Of a stretch of 64,000 nucleotides of DNA, positions 16,134 through 26,575 are shown piece by piece. Position 1 is the first letter of the stretch, and every line of letters begins with the position of its first letter. The translations under genes were made by a program, and so were the position numbers. The DNA is from CAZOAR01 sp964577985 (GTDB taxonomy: Bacteria > Gemmatimonadota > CAZMKB01 > CAZNLH01), in contig CAZOAR010000009.1 in NCBI GenBank assembly GCA_964577985.1, forward strand, positions 3,878 to 67,877. Direction: 5' to 3'. The notes beneath the pieces were generated by a model, which made no database searches, was not told the DNA's origin, and worked only from the letters and a program-made list of their open reading frames with translations.

Positions 16134-16706
16134 GTGACAGATGACCACACCGAGCGCCCCATGACCATCCGCGGCAGATGCTGGGTCGTGCGGGATGCCG
16201 GCTGCGGTAAGATAGACGACATAGACACCGACCAGATATTTCACAACTCCCATCTGCATATAACGGAGATCTCCGAGATGGGGCCTCACGCGTTCGGCAA
16301 CCTTCCAGGCTGGAAAGACCTCCCGGGGAAGGCTCAGCCTGGTGATATACTCGTCGTCGGCGAAAACTTCGGTTCCGGCTCTTCACGTCAGCAGGCGGTC
16401 GACTGCTTTATCTCTCTGGGAATCTCGATGATCATTGGGGAATCATTCGGTTCTATCTACTTGAGGAACGGAATCAATTCGGGTCTCCCTATCCTCTGCT
16501 GTCCCGGCATCTGCGGCCGCGCGTCCGATGGCTCACTCCTGGTCGAAAGCGGGGATCGTCTGGAGGCACATCTCGAATCGGGCATCATAAGAAATGTGTC
16601 GAAGGATAGCGAGATACCCGGAGGAAGGCCCCCGAGTCGCGTTCAGATGGAGATCTACCGTGCCGGAGGATTGTTCGAATATGGCCGCATGGTCGGGAGC
16701 GGTTGA
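16134..16706 (+). CDS. Aconitase-superfamily (LeuD-type) small subunit 2
   Basis: 190 residues starting at GTG, with AAGGAG 7 nt upstream. The domain contains IDDIDTDQIFHNSHLHITE, GDILVVGENFGSGSSRQQA and SFGSIYLRNGINSGLPIL. The substrate loop (HNSHLHIT) differs from the first small subunit. About 25 extra residues at each end relative to copy 1. It is the last gene of the operon; the tRNA-Leu promoter begins 45 nt later and no obvious hairpin terminator was seen in between. Confidence 0.82.
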   Translation: MTDDHTERPMTIRGRCWVVRDAGCGKIDDIDTDQIFHNSHLHITEISEMGPHAFGNLPGWKDLPGKAQPGDILVVGENFGSGSSRQQAVDCFISLGISMIIGESFGSIYLRNGINSGLPILCCPGICGRASDGSLLVESGDRLEAHLESGIIRNVSKDSEIPGGRPPSRVQMEIYRAGGLFEYGRMVGSG

Positions 16707-16751
16707 AAGAGCATCATATACCGTGCCTCGAGATGCATAATAACGCGTCTC

Positions 16752-16780
16752 TTGACACAACCGGTCGGCTGGCTTAGAGT
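16752..16780 (+). promoter_or_regulatory. Predicted promoter for tRNA-Leu
   Basis: Consensus TTGACA (16752-16757), 17 bp spacer, TAGAGT (16775-16780). It lies about 40 nt upstream of the mature tRNA 5' end. Confidence 0.65.
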
Positions 16781-16819
16781 ATGACCGACAGTCGACCGGA
16801 CCAGATACCGTTTTCAGGT

Positions 16820-16906
16820 GCCGAAGTGGTGGAATTGGCAGACGCGCTGCGTTCAGGGCGCAGTGGGCATCAGCCCGTGGGGGTTCGAGTCCCCCCTTCG
16901 GCACCA
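16820..16906 (+). tRNA. tRNA-Leu (anticodon CAG), CCA encoded
   Basis: The acceptor stem pairs GCCGAAG (16820-16826) with CTTCGGC (16896-16902), followed by A and an encoded CCA (16904-16906). The anticodon stem CTGCG/CGCAG (16847-16851 and 16859-16863) holds the loop TTCAGGG with anticodon CAG at 16854-16856. A long variable arm (GGGCATCAGCCC region) and the T-loop GTTCGAGTC confirm a class II leucine tRNA. Reads CUG. Confidence 0.96.
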
Positions 16907-16946
16907 TCTCGATACCCACCCGCACGCCTTTTACGGCCACACAGGT

Positions 16947-17291
16947 CTAATCTGATCGGATCATCGTAAGGAGCATCTTGAAACGTGAGGAGGCGAGCAG
17001 CGCGTGGGTAACGTCTGCAGGCATGATGATCATCTCACCCGCCTTCAGCCTGTTGACTGTCCCTCCAATCGTAACTTCCGCCTCTCCATCCAGTATCGAG
17101 ACCAGTGCGTCGAATGGTGCGGTGTGCTCGCTCAGACTCTCGCCCTTGTCGAAGGCAAAGAGCGTGACGGTTCCCGTCTTCTTATTCAATAGAGTCCTGC
17201 TTACAATTGCACCTTCCTGATACGCGACGAGCTCATTGTCGTTGAGAATCATTCCCCTCAGATCGTCTTTCTTATCTTCTTCCATCGTCAT
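16947..17291 (-). CDS. Small cupin-domain protein
   Basis: 114 residues forming one cupin barrel: LSEHTAPFDALVSILDGEAEVTIGG and a second motif with GEMIIMPADVTHALLA. The His and Glu/Asp positions suggest a bound metal, though the first motif has only one clear His. Its ATG overlaps the lpdA stop (ATGA at 17288-17291), so it is the last gene of the pyruvate-dehydrogenase operon. The ligand is unknown. Confidence 0.75.
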   Translation of the reverse strand: MTMEEDKKDDLRGMILNDNELVAYQEGAIVSRTLLNKKTGTVTLFAFDKGESLSEHTAPFDALVSILDGEAEVTIGGTVNRLKAGEMIIMPADVTHALLASSRFKMLLTMIRSD

Positions 17292-18712
17292 CCCTGTTTG
17301 TTCATAATGTGAATAGCCTTATTCTCCGCGGCCTCGGCAGCCTCCACAAGTGACTCCGGAAGCGTCGGATGCGGGTGAATAGTCAGCGCAATGTCATCAA
17401 GCGTAGCGGCCATCTCCACCGCGAGGGCCCCTTCACTTATCATGGTCGATGCCTCCGGACCCGCGATCCGGACACCGAGTACCCTCCCCGTAGCCTGGTC
17501 CGCAATTATTTTTACGAACCCCACCGCACGATTTGTTGCAAGTGCCTTCCCTGAGGCGGAGAAGGGAAACCTCCCCGTCTTTACCTCATAGCCCTGCCCG
17601 GTCGCCTCCTCCTCGGAAAGCCCGACCGTTGCAATTTCAGGGTCGGAGAAGATTACCGCAGGGACGGTTTGCCAGTCTCTCGAGCTCTTCATGCCGCAGA
17701 TCGCCTCCGCTGCGACTATCCCTTCGCGCGACGCTTTGTGAGCGAGCATCGGTTCACCCGCGACGTCGCCAATGGCATAGATGTGAGGAACATTCGTGCG
17801 GCACTGTTCGTCAATCGCGATAAAACCACTGTCGTCGAGCTCGACACCGGTCATTTCCAGACCGAAACCAGTGGAGCCGGGCCTCCTGCCGACCGCAACG
17901 AGGACCTTGTCCACAGCGATGATCTCTTCCTCTCCACCCTTCTCCACCTTGACAGCCAGGTTATCCCCCCCCCGTCCGATATCCGAGACGGTACTTGACA
18001 GGTAGACATTCACCCCGAGCGTCTTCAACTGGCGGGAGACGAGCCTGACAAGGTCCCTGTCAACACCGGGCAGCAGGCCATCAAGCATCTCCACGATGCT
18101 CACATCGACTCCCAGCCTGGCGAAGAGAGTCCCGAGTTCGAGGCCGATATAGCCGCCTCCAACTACCAGAAGTCGCTCCGGGATCTCCCTCAGCGCGAGC
18201 GCGTCCCTGGAGGTCAGCACGTCGACACCGTCCGTTTCCATCCCGGGCAGCTGGATCGGGTATGATCCGGTGGCGATTATGGCATCTTCGAACTCGATGT
18301 TATCAACACCTCCGCCGGAGCTGACCTGGGCGGTATTGCCGGAGCTGAAGGTAAACTCCCCGTGGAGCACGTTGACGCCGTTTCCCCTGCACAGCTTCGC
18401 GACGCCATCCGTCAGTCGCGTAACCACACCGTCTTTCCAATCCATCATCGCCTTCAGATCTACAGAAAGTTCTTTCGCCTTTATGCCCATCGTTTCCCCG
18501 TCGAGAAGGGAGTGATAAAGCTCGGCAGCGTGTATGAGCGCCTTCGACGGGATGCACCCATGGTTGAGGCATATCCCTCCCAGAGTGTCCTCTCGTTCCA
18601 CGAGCGTCACGTCCTTACCAAGCTGCGCGGCTCGAATGGCGGCTACATAGCCACCGGGACCACTGCCTGCGACAACGACCTCCACACCTGTTGGGATCTC
18701 TCCGACTACCAT
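17288..18712 (-). CDS. lpdA: Dihydrolipoyl dehydrogenase (E3)
   Basis: Reoxidises the lipoyl arm of the dehydrogenase complex with NAD. It has the FAD site VAGSGPGGYVAAIRAAQLG, the redox disulfide GGICLNHGCIPSKALIH, the NAD site VVGGGYIGLELGTLFARLG, AIGDVAGEPMLAHKA, and the C-terminal His-Glu dyad in HPHPTLPESL. Length 474 is typical. One nucleotide separates it from the E2 stop, so it belongs to the pdhA-pdhB-pdhC-lpdA set. Confidence 0.96.
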   Translation of the reverse strand: MVVGEIPTGVEVVVAGSGPGGYVAAIRAAQLGKDVTLVEREDTLGGICLNHGCIPSKALIHAAELYHSLLDGETMGIKAKELSVDLKAMMDWKDGVVTRLTDGVAKLCRGNGVNVLHGEFTFSSGNTAQVSSGGGVDNIEFEDAIIATGSYPIQLPGMETDGVDVLTSRDALALREIPERLLVVGGGYIGLELGTLFARLGVDVSIVEMLDGLLPGVDRDLVRLVSRQLKTLGVNVYLSSTVSDIGRGGDNLAVKVEKGGEEEIIAVDKVLVAVGRRPGSTGFGLEMTGVELDDSGFIAIDEQCRTNVPHIYAIGDVAGEPMLAHKASREGIVAAEAICGMKSSRDWQTVPAVIFSDPEIATVGLSEEEATGQGYEVKTGRFPFSASGKALATNRAVGFVKIIADQATGRVLGVRIAGPEASTMISEGALAVEMAATLDDIALTIHPHPTLPESLVEAAEAAENKAIHIMNKQG

Positions 18713-18713
18713 G

Positions 18714-19934
18714 TCAGCTCAGCTCCATGAAATGGGTTTCCGGTTCCTCGACATATTCCTTGATGCCGTTTACAAACGCTGCTGCGTCCGCTCCGTCGGC
18801 GACCCTGTGGTCGAAGGAGAGGGAGAGATAGACAAAATCCCTCTCGAGCATCTCTCCAGCACGGCATACCACGCGCCCGAAGAACTTCCCTACACCCAGG
18901 ATAGCCGTCTCCGGGTGATGTATAATGGGGGTACCGAAAAGGCCCCCGATGGAGCCGTAGTTTGTGATTGAGAAGGTGGCTCCCTTGAGATCTTCAAGCG
19001 GTACCTTCCGAGTGCGCGTCTGTCCGGCGAGGCGGTCTATCTCGTCCGAGAGTTCGAGGATACTCAGCCGATCCGCGGCCTTGATCACGGGGACTATCAG
19101 CCCGTCAGGGGTAGCGGTTGCCATGCCTATGTTATAGTACTTTTTGTAGATAATCTCGTCGTTCTCATCATCTATGGAGGCGTTCATCGCGGGATGTAGC
19201 TTCAGGTTCTCGACTATCGCCCTTATGAAGAAAGGAAGAAACGATATCTTCCTCTCCTGCCCTCCCCACCTCTTTGAGATCTTCTCACGTAACCGGATCA
19301 GATCCGTGACCTCAGCATCATCGACGTGTGTGACATGCGGTATCGTGCGAACCGAAGCGACCATCGCTTCTGACACCCTCTTACGCACACCACGCATCGG
19401 GACCCGCTCCTCCCGTTCCGAGGGGGAAGCAGCCGGTTCCTTTCTCTTCCCGGGGACGGACTCGGCCCATCCCATTCTTTCGACGGCCATGCGCACATCT
19501 TCCGGTCCGATCCTCCCACCGGGCCCCGTACCGGTTACCGTTGCCAGATCCACTCCAAGATCTCTGGCCAGTTTCCTGGTCGCCGGCGCAGCGGCGACCC
19601 TCCGATTCGTGCTCGTCGAGGAGGTAACTTTCGCCGGCCTCGGCGTCTCTTCCCCGGCCACTCCCCCGGTCTCCACCTTATCCGACCAGCCTTCACCCGC
19701 TTCTCCTATGACCACCATCACATCACCGACGTTGATGACAGCTCCCTCCGACACAACTCTCCGGATAATCGTCCCGGCTACCGGGGCCGGGATGTCGACA
19801 ACCGCCTTGTCGGTCTCGACCTCGAGAAGGACCTGATCCTCCTCCACTTCCTGGCCCTCATCCACATGCCATTTCACGACTTCACCTTCCGTGATGCCCT
19901 CTCCGACATCAGGAAACTTGAACTCAAAAGCCAA
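18714..19934 (-). CDS. pdhC: 2-oxoacid dehydrogenase E2 (dihydrolipoyl acyltransferase)
   Basis: Domain order: one lipoyl domain (residues about 1-78, lipoylated Lys in VETDKAVVDI), a Pro/Ala/Thr linker, a peripheral-subunit-binding domain (about 115-150, ATRKLARDLGVDLATVTGTG), and the acyltransferase domain (about 180-406) ending with the catalytic SFDHRVADGADAA. 406 residues with a single lipoyl domain. Operon context with E1 alpha, E1 beta and E3. Acetyl versus branched-chain acyl specificity cannot be settled from the sequence. Confidence 0.92.
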   Translation of the reverse strand: MAFEFKFPDVGEGITEGEVVKWHVDEGQEVEEDQVLLEVETDKAVVDIPAPVAGTIIRRVVSEGAVINVGDVMVVIGEAGEGWSDKVETGGVAGEETPRPAKVTSSTSTNRRVAAAPATRKLARDLGVDLATVTGTGPGGRIGPEDVRMAVERMGWAESVPGKRKEPAASPSEREERVPMRGVRKRVSEAMVASVRTIPHVTHVDDAEVTDLIRLREKISKRWGGQERKISFLPFFIRAIVENLKLHPAMNASIDDENDEIIYKKYYNIGMATATPDGLIVPVIKAADRLSILELSDEIDRLAGQTRTRKVPLEDLKGATFSITNYGSIGGLFGTPIIHHPETAILGVGKFFGRVVCRAGEMLERDFVYLSLSFDHRVADGADAAAFVNGIKEYVEEPETHFMELS

Positions 19935-19958
19935 TGCTGCCTCTCCCTCCGTGTGTCG

Positions 19959-20936
19959 TCACGACGTCATTACTTTTCGTACCGCCGACATCATCCGATC
20001 GAGATGCGGCATGTACAACTCCTCCATCTTCAACAAGGGCATCGGGACATCGAGACCCGTCACCCTCTCCACCGGCGCTTCCATGTAATAGAATACCCTC
20101 TCCATAATGAGAGCGGCGATCTCAGCGCCGAGGCCACACGTCTTCGGCGCCTCGTGGAGGACGATCGCCCTTCCTGTCTGTTCCACCGACTTCACAATTG
20201 TCTCTTCGTCGAGGGGTGAGATGGTCCTCAGGTCGAGTACCTGGCACTCGTATCCCGACTCCGCGGCTGCCTCCGCGGCTTCCAGGGCGAGTCTTGTCAT
20301 CGCTCCCCACGAAATCAGCGTCAGGTCACTGCCCTCTCGAAGCAGGTTCGCCTTTCCGAGCCGGATTTCATAGCTCTCCTCAGGGATCTCTTCCCTGAAG
20401 GCACGGTACATCCTCTTCGGTTCCATGAATACGACCGGATCCGGGTCTCTGATCGCGGAGATCAGGAGGCCCTTCGCGTCGCGTGGGCTGGACGGCACGA
20501 CCACCTTTATTCCAGGGATGTGCGCCAGCATCGATTCCATGCTCTCGGAGTGATGTTCGGGGGCATGAATACCACCTCCATACGGCACTCTTATCACCAT
20601 GGGAACCGTGAATCTGCCTCTGCTTCGGTTACGCAGGCGAGACGCGTGAGAGATGATCTGATCGATTGCCGGCGGAAGAAAACCCATGAACTGAATCTCG
20701 GCCACAGGTCTCATGCCGTATGCCGCCATTCCTATCGCCGTGCCGATTATCCCCGCTTCGGCCAGAGGGGTATCGATCACCCGCTCCGCCCCATACTTCT
20801 CGTATAGTCCATCAGTAACCCTGAAGACTCCACCCACAACCCCCACATCTTCTCCCATGACGACAATTCTATCGTCGTTCGCCATCTCCTCGAGAAGTGC
20901 CGCGTTAATCGCCTGTACCATGTTCAGCTTTGCCAT
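19959..20936 (-). CDS. pdhB: 2-oxoacid dehydrogenase E1, beta subunit
   Basis: 325 residues: GEDVGVVGGVFRVTDGL, DTPLAEAGIIGTAIGMA, EIQFMGFLPPAIDQI and RVPYGGGIHAPEHHSESME are hallmarks of PdhB/BkdB. The ATG at 20936 is chosen because it overlaps the E1 alpha stop as TGATG; a GTG one codon upstream is less likely. It forms the alpha2-beta2 thiamine-diphosphate enzyme with the upstream gene. Confidence 0.94.
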   Translation of the reverse strand: MAKLNMVQAINAALLEEMANDDRIVVMGEDVGVVGGVFRVTDGLYEKYGAERVIDTPLAEAGIIGTAIGMAAYGMRPVAEIQFMGFLPPAIDQIISHASRLRNRSRGRFTVPMVIRVPYGGGIHAPEHHSESMESMLAHIPGIKVVVPSSPRDAKGLLISAIRDPDPVVFMEPKRMYRAFREEIPEESYEIRLGKANLLREGSDLTLISWGAMTRLALEAAEAAAESGYECQVLDLRTISPLDEETIVKSVEQTGRAIVLHEAPKTCGLGAEIAALIMERVFYYMEAPVERVTGLDVPMPLLKMEELYMPHLDRMMSAVRKVMTS

Positions 20937-22009
20937 CACGCCTGCCCGGCTTCTTTTCTGACACCCTGGAGCTGCTCCCTCAATCGCGGAGTCATCTCCT
21001 CGTATACATACGCGAACATCTCCTCGACACCCCTGTCGCGAGTGGACTCGGCTATCTCAAGTTCGCGGGCAATTATCTCCTTTATCTCCTTCTCCAGCGC
21101 TTCTTCCCTTTTGTCGTCCCAGATTCCTTTCGTCTTCATCAGTGCACGTATCCGGATCAGCGGGTCTTTCTTTTTCCACTCAGCGAGTTCCTCTTCGTCC
21201 CTGTATCTCGTAGGGTCGTCCGCGGTGGTGTGCGGACCGAACCTGTACGTTATGGCCTCGATCAACGTCGGACCGCCACCGGCGGCGGCTTTTTCCACCG
21301 CTCTCTTTGTGACTTCATGAACAGCAAGGACATCCATTCCATCCACACTCACTCCCTCGAACCCATACGAGACAGCTTTTTGAGCGATCGTCCCTGAAGC
21401 CGTCTGTTTTCTTCGGGGACACGATATGGCGTACTGATTATTCGAGCAGAGGAAGACCACGGGTGCATTGAAGACACCGGCAAAGTTCAGCCCCTCATGG
21501 AAATCACCCTCCGAGGTTCCGCCGTCTCCAAAATAGACGAGCGTGACCAGGTCTTCTCCCCTCAAATGCGCCGCCATCGCGAAGCCGACTGCATGTATGA
21601 TCTGGGTCGAGATGGGAACGGAATAGGTAAAGACATTTACATCCTCAGGAATCCGGCTCCCCTCCTCATTCCCCTGCCACAACATAAGCGGGAGATGCAT
21701 GGGCAGACCGTGAACCATAGAGGCACCGTGCTCCCTGTAGCTGGGGAAGAGCCAGTCCTGAGGCCTCAGGGCATACGCGCTGCCTACCTGGGCAGCCTCC
21801 TGTCCACTGCTCGGCGCGTAGGTCCCCATCCGTCCCTGTCTCTGCAGGCTCATACACCGCTCGTCACACCTCCTGGAGAGGAGCATCCACCTGTAAATGG
21901 AAAGGAGGTCCTCATCTCCTGCAGCCGGGACCTCCTTCACTTTCTGTTTACCTTCGGGGTCAAGTACGCCGAAGGGTTCCTCCACGGGTGAATATCCTGT
22001 ACCTTCCAT
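20936..22009 (-). CDS. pdhA: 2-oxoacid dehydrogenase E1, alpha subunit
   Basis: 357 residues. The thiamine-diphosphate motif is GDGGTSEGDFHEGLNFA ending in CSNNQYAIS; the phosphorylation-loop-like region is YRFGPHTTADDPTRYRD. N-terminal MLLSRRCDERCMSLQRQGRMG and SGQEAAQVGSAYAL match the branched-chain/pyruvate E1 alpha family. It is first in the operon and has its own upstream promoter (22142-22169). Pyruvate is the likely substrate, branched-chain 2-oxoacids the alternative. Confidence 0.94.
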   Translation of the reverse strand: MEGTGYSPVEEPFGVLDPEGKQKVKEVPAAGDEDLLSIYRWMLLSRRCDERCMSLQRQGRMGTYAPSSGQEAAQVGSAYALRPQDWLFPSYREHGASMVHGLPMHLPLMLWQGNEEGSRIPEDVNVFTYSVPISTQIIHAVGFAMAAHLRGEDLVTLVYFGDGGTSEGDFHEGLNFAGVFNAPVVFLCSNNQYAISCPRRKQTASGTIAQKAVSYGFEGVSVDGMDVLAVHEVTKRAVEKAAAGGGPTLIEAITYRFGPHTTADDPTRYRDEEELAEWKKKDPLIRIRALMKTKGIWDDKREEALEKEIKEIIARELEIAESTRDRGVEEMFAYVYEEMTPRLREQLQGVRKEAGQA

Positions 22010-22045
22010 GGTCTGATTTCCCTGCCACTTTCTTCAATTCGATCT

Positions 22046-22060
22046 CGGGACAACGTCCCG
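22046..22060. promoter_or_regulatory. Perfect 6-bp inverted repeat in the pdhA leader
   Basis: CGGGAC-AAC-GTCCCG, about 35 nt upstream of the pdhA start and downstream of its promoter. It has no U-run, so it is not a classical terminator. It may be an operator or a leader hairpin. Confidence 0.35.
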
Positions 22061-22141
22061 GATAAAACCTGCCTTATATAGATTCCAGACGAACAAGTCG
22101 GACCCGTGACGCAAGCACATTTCTTAACGAATGTCTGTTGA

Positions 22142-22169
22142 ATAATAGAATTGAGGTGTATAAAGTCAA
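22142..22169 (-). promoter_or_regulatory. Predicted promoter for the pdhA-cupin operon
   Basis: TTGACT (22164-22169), 16 bp spacer, TATTAT (22142-22147) on the minus strand, between the acs stop and the pdhA start. Leader of about 125 nt. Confidence 0.5.
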
Positions 22170-22190
22170 GCTGACGCGATCCCCGACCCG

Positions 22191-24158
<1,968 letters not shown>

Positions 24159-24173
24159 TATCTCTTCCTATTC

Positions 24174-25613
24174 TCAACTCAGTTTGAAACTCTTGAAGGC
24201 TTTGACGGTCATCCTCCAGAGCAACCAGCCGTGGCTGAACCGGCTGATTTTGGTAGACCCATAACTTCGTTCCCTGTATCGGATTGGCACTTCCGCGATT
24301 TTCAGGTTCAGTTTGACCGCGCCGAAAATAAGGTCGAAATCACCGAATGGATCGAATTCACCGAAGAACGATCTGCCACTGCATATCTTTTCGTAGTCTT
24401 TTCTGAAGAGCACTTTGGTCCCGCATAACGTATCGCTGAACCTCTGCTCGAGTATTCCCGTGAAGAGATGGCTGAACAGTCTGTTGCCCAGGAGATTGAG
24501 AAAGCGCATCGCGCCTTTCCGCATCGGATAAACGAGTCTCGAACCGTTAATAAACTCACCCCTGTCGGAGACAATAGCCTTGTAGAACTTGGGCAGGTCC
24601 TCGGGCGGGACCGTAAGGTCCGAGTCGAGGATCATCAGTATATCTCCATCGGCCGCCGCAAATCCCTTCCTGACAGCGTCCCCTTTCCCCACTCCGTCAC
24701 CCTGGTGAATCAGCTTGATATCGCGGTCCGGATATTCCCGAATGACCCTTTCGATCTCGGCCACGGTCCCATCCTTCGAGTTCCCGTCCACGAAGATTAT
24801 CTCGTCGTGCATGCCCATCTGGGGAGTCCGCTCGATAGCCGGCCCGATGTTTCCTTCTTCATCCTTGCACGGAACAACTATGGAACAGGTATACTGGCCC
24901 GAGAGGATCTCCCGGGGGGTTCTTTTCACCCGTGCTACCATCACCTCGAGCAGGGATAATCGTCTGAAAAACGGCAGTCGAGCGACTATGTGGTTGAAAA
25001 AGTAAGATATGAGCGGAATATATTTGGGAAAGAGCACCCTGTACCCTTTCTTGATGATATCGTAGCCCGCCAGATAGAAGAGATTCTCGATATCATCGAG
25101 CGGAAGCCAGTTCTGGAGCCGCTGTGGCATTTTCATCCCTGTCCGCTCCCCGAATTTCAGGATCGGCTCCCAGAGGTAGTTATAATAGTCGACTATTATT
25201 CGTGTGCCCGGATGTGTGGCACTCTTGAGGTTATCCAGGAAGATCTGAATGTCATCGAGTTCGCCAAGCAGAGAAGAAAGGATTATGTGATCAAAGGTCT
25301 CTTCAAACGTCTCGAGAGAGGCATCCATCTCCCTGAAATCCATGTCGGGATACCTGGCCGAGGCGATCTTGACCATTTCAGGGCTGATGTCAACACCCAC
25401 CCCCCGGGAGGGCCTCATGGACGCGAGCAGGTCTCCCGTGCCGCACCCTATCTCGAGGACGCTGGATCCCTCCGGTATCTGAAACCTGTAGAAGCTCTCC
25501 AACTCCTTGTAGAAGTAGCTGTTTCCTGCCTTCCACCTGTCTCTGTCTCCGGCGACGGAATCGTAGTGCTTCCTGATGTCCGTCAGATCTTCTTCCTGTT
25601 TGCCTCGTACCAT
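24174..25613 (-). CDS. Fusion of a SAM methyltransferase and a family-2 glycosyltransferase
   Basis: 479 residues. Residues about 40-150 form a class I methyltransferase: VLEIGCGTGDLLASM (SAM-binding), VGVDISPEMVKIA and DHIILSSLLGEL. Residues about 235-479 are a GT-A glycosyltransferase: CSIVVPCKDEEGNIGPAIE, DEIIFVDGNSKDGT, and DILMILDSDLTVPPEDL with the DSD metal site, resembling dolichyl-phosphate-mannose-synthase-type enzymes. No C-terminal membrane spans are obvious. The start lies 31 nt inside the epimerase gene and has AGAGG 9 nt upstream. Probably surface polysaccharide synthesis; acceptor unknown. Confidence 0.85.
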   Translation of the reverse strand: MVRGKQEEDLTDIRKHYDSVAGDRDRWKAGNSYFYKELESFYRFQIPEGSSVLEIGCGTGDLLASMRPSRGVGVDISPEMVKIASARYPDMDFREMDASLETFEETFDHIILSSLLGELDDIQIFLDNLKSATHPGTRIIVDYYNYLWEPILKFGERTGMKMPQRLQNWLPLDDIENLFYLAGYDIIKKGYRVLFPKYIPLISYFFNHIVARLPFFRRLSLLEVMVARVKRTPREILSGQYTCSIVVPCKDEEGNIGPAIERTPQMGMHDEIIFVDGNSKDGTVAEIERVIREYPDRDIKLIHQGDGVGKGDAVRKGFAAADGDILMILDSDLTVPPEDLPKFYKAIVSDRGEFINGSRLVYPMRKGAMRFLNLLGNRLFSHLFTGILEQRFSDTLCGTKVLFRKDYEKICSGRSFFGEFDPFGDFDLIFGAVKLNLKIAEVPIRYRERSYGSTKISRFSHGWLLWRMTVKAFKSFKLS

Positions 25614-26530
25614 TCTATGGTCCTCTTCAGCCCTTCCTTGAAGTCAACTCTGGCTTCGAATCCAAACAGCTTCTTTGCCTTGGTCGTATCAAGCCGGCGT
25701 CGTGGTTGTCCGTCGGGTCGGGTGCTGTCCCAGGTGACCCCGCCCTCGAACCTCGTAAGAGAGACTATAAGACCAACCAGGTTTCTTATCGATATCTCAA
25801 AACCCGCCCCAAGATTTATGGGCTCGCTGCTGTTATACTTCTCCACCGCCAGCACTATGCCCCGGGCCGCGTCCTCCACGAAAAGGAACTCCCGCGTCGC
25901 CTTTCCCGTCCCCCAGACCTCTATGCCGGCTGCTCGCTCCTCTCTTGCATCGATACACTTCTTGATCAGCGCTGGTATAACGTGGGATGAGTCCGGGTTG
26001 AAATTGTCACCCGGTCCATACAGGTTCACGGGCAGGAGGACGATGGAGTTGTAGCCATATTGCTGCCGATAAGCGAGGGACTGCACGGCCATCATCTTCT
26101 TGGCAAGGCCGTATGGGGCGTTCGTTTCCTCGGGGTAACCATCCCAGAAGTCCTCTTCCCTGAACGGTACCGGCGTATGCTTCGGATAGGAGCAGATGGT
26201 CCCGATACCAACGAACTTCTCCACATTGCTCAACCTGGCCTGCTCCATCAGCTGAACACCCATAAGGAGATTCTTGTAGAAATACTCTCCCGGATGCTCC
26301 CGGTTCGCGCCTATGCCGCCAACGACAGCGGCGAGATGGATAATGACGTCGGGCCTCCCTTCATCGATCATGCGGCGAATGTCTTCCAGCTTGACCAGGT
26401 CATACTCGCTGCTCCTGGGCACCATGATCTCCGACGCGCCCTGTTCCTCAAGCCTTCGAACCACCTCTTTCCCGAGAAAACCCGCGCCGCCGGTGACGAT
26501 GAACCGTTTCCTGCTGAAGTATTCTGACAC
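25583..26530 (-). CDS. NAD-dependent epimerase, GDP-L-fucose synthase-like
   Basis: 315 residues beginning with GTG. Rossmann motif VTGGAGFLGKEVVRRL, the GDP-fucose-synthase-like AAVVGGIGANREHPGEY, Ser in GTICSYP, catalytic YGLAKK, and LPVNLYGPGDNFNPDSSHVIPALI. The family makes GDP-L-fucose or related sugars. It overlaps the methyltransferase-glycosyltransferase gene by 31 nt, consistent with a shared sugar pathway. No GDP-mannose dehydratase is visible in the window. Confidence 0.85.
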   Translation of the reverse strand: MSEYFSRKRFIVTGGAGFLGKEVVRRLEEQGASEIMVPRSSEYDLVKLEDIRRMIDEGRPDVIIHLAAVVGGIGANREHPGEYFYKNLLMGVQLMEQARLSNVEKFVGIGTICSYPKHTPVPFREEDFWDGYPEETNAPYGLAKKMMAVQSLAYRQQYGYNSIVLLPVNLYGPGDNFNPDSSHVIPALIKKCIDAREERAAGIEVWGTGKATREFLFVEDAARGIVLAVEKYNSSEPINLGAGFEISIRNLVGLIVSLTRFEGGVTWDSTRPDGQPRRRLDTTKAKKLFGFEARVDFKEGLKRTIEWYEANRKKI

Positions 26531-26575
26531 TCAGATCCCCGTATAACTTCAATGATCGCAGAAGGGTAAGTTTAA

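Noticed and set aside
16752..16906. tRNA-Leu as an island attachment site
   Set aside because: No integrase, no direct repeat of the tRNA 3' end and no change in gene style on either side was seen.
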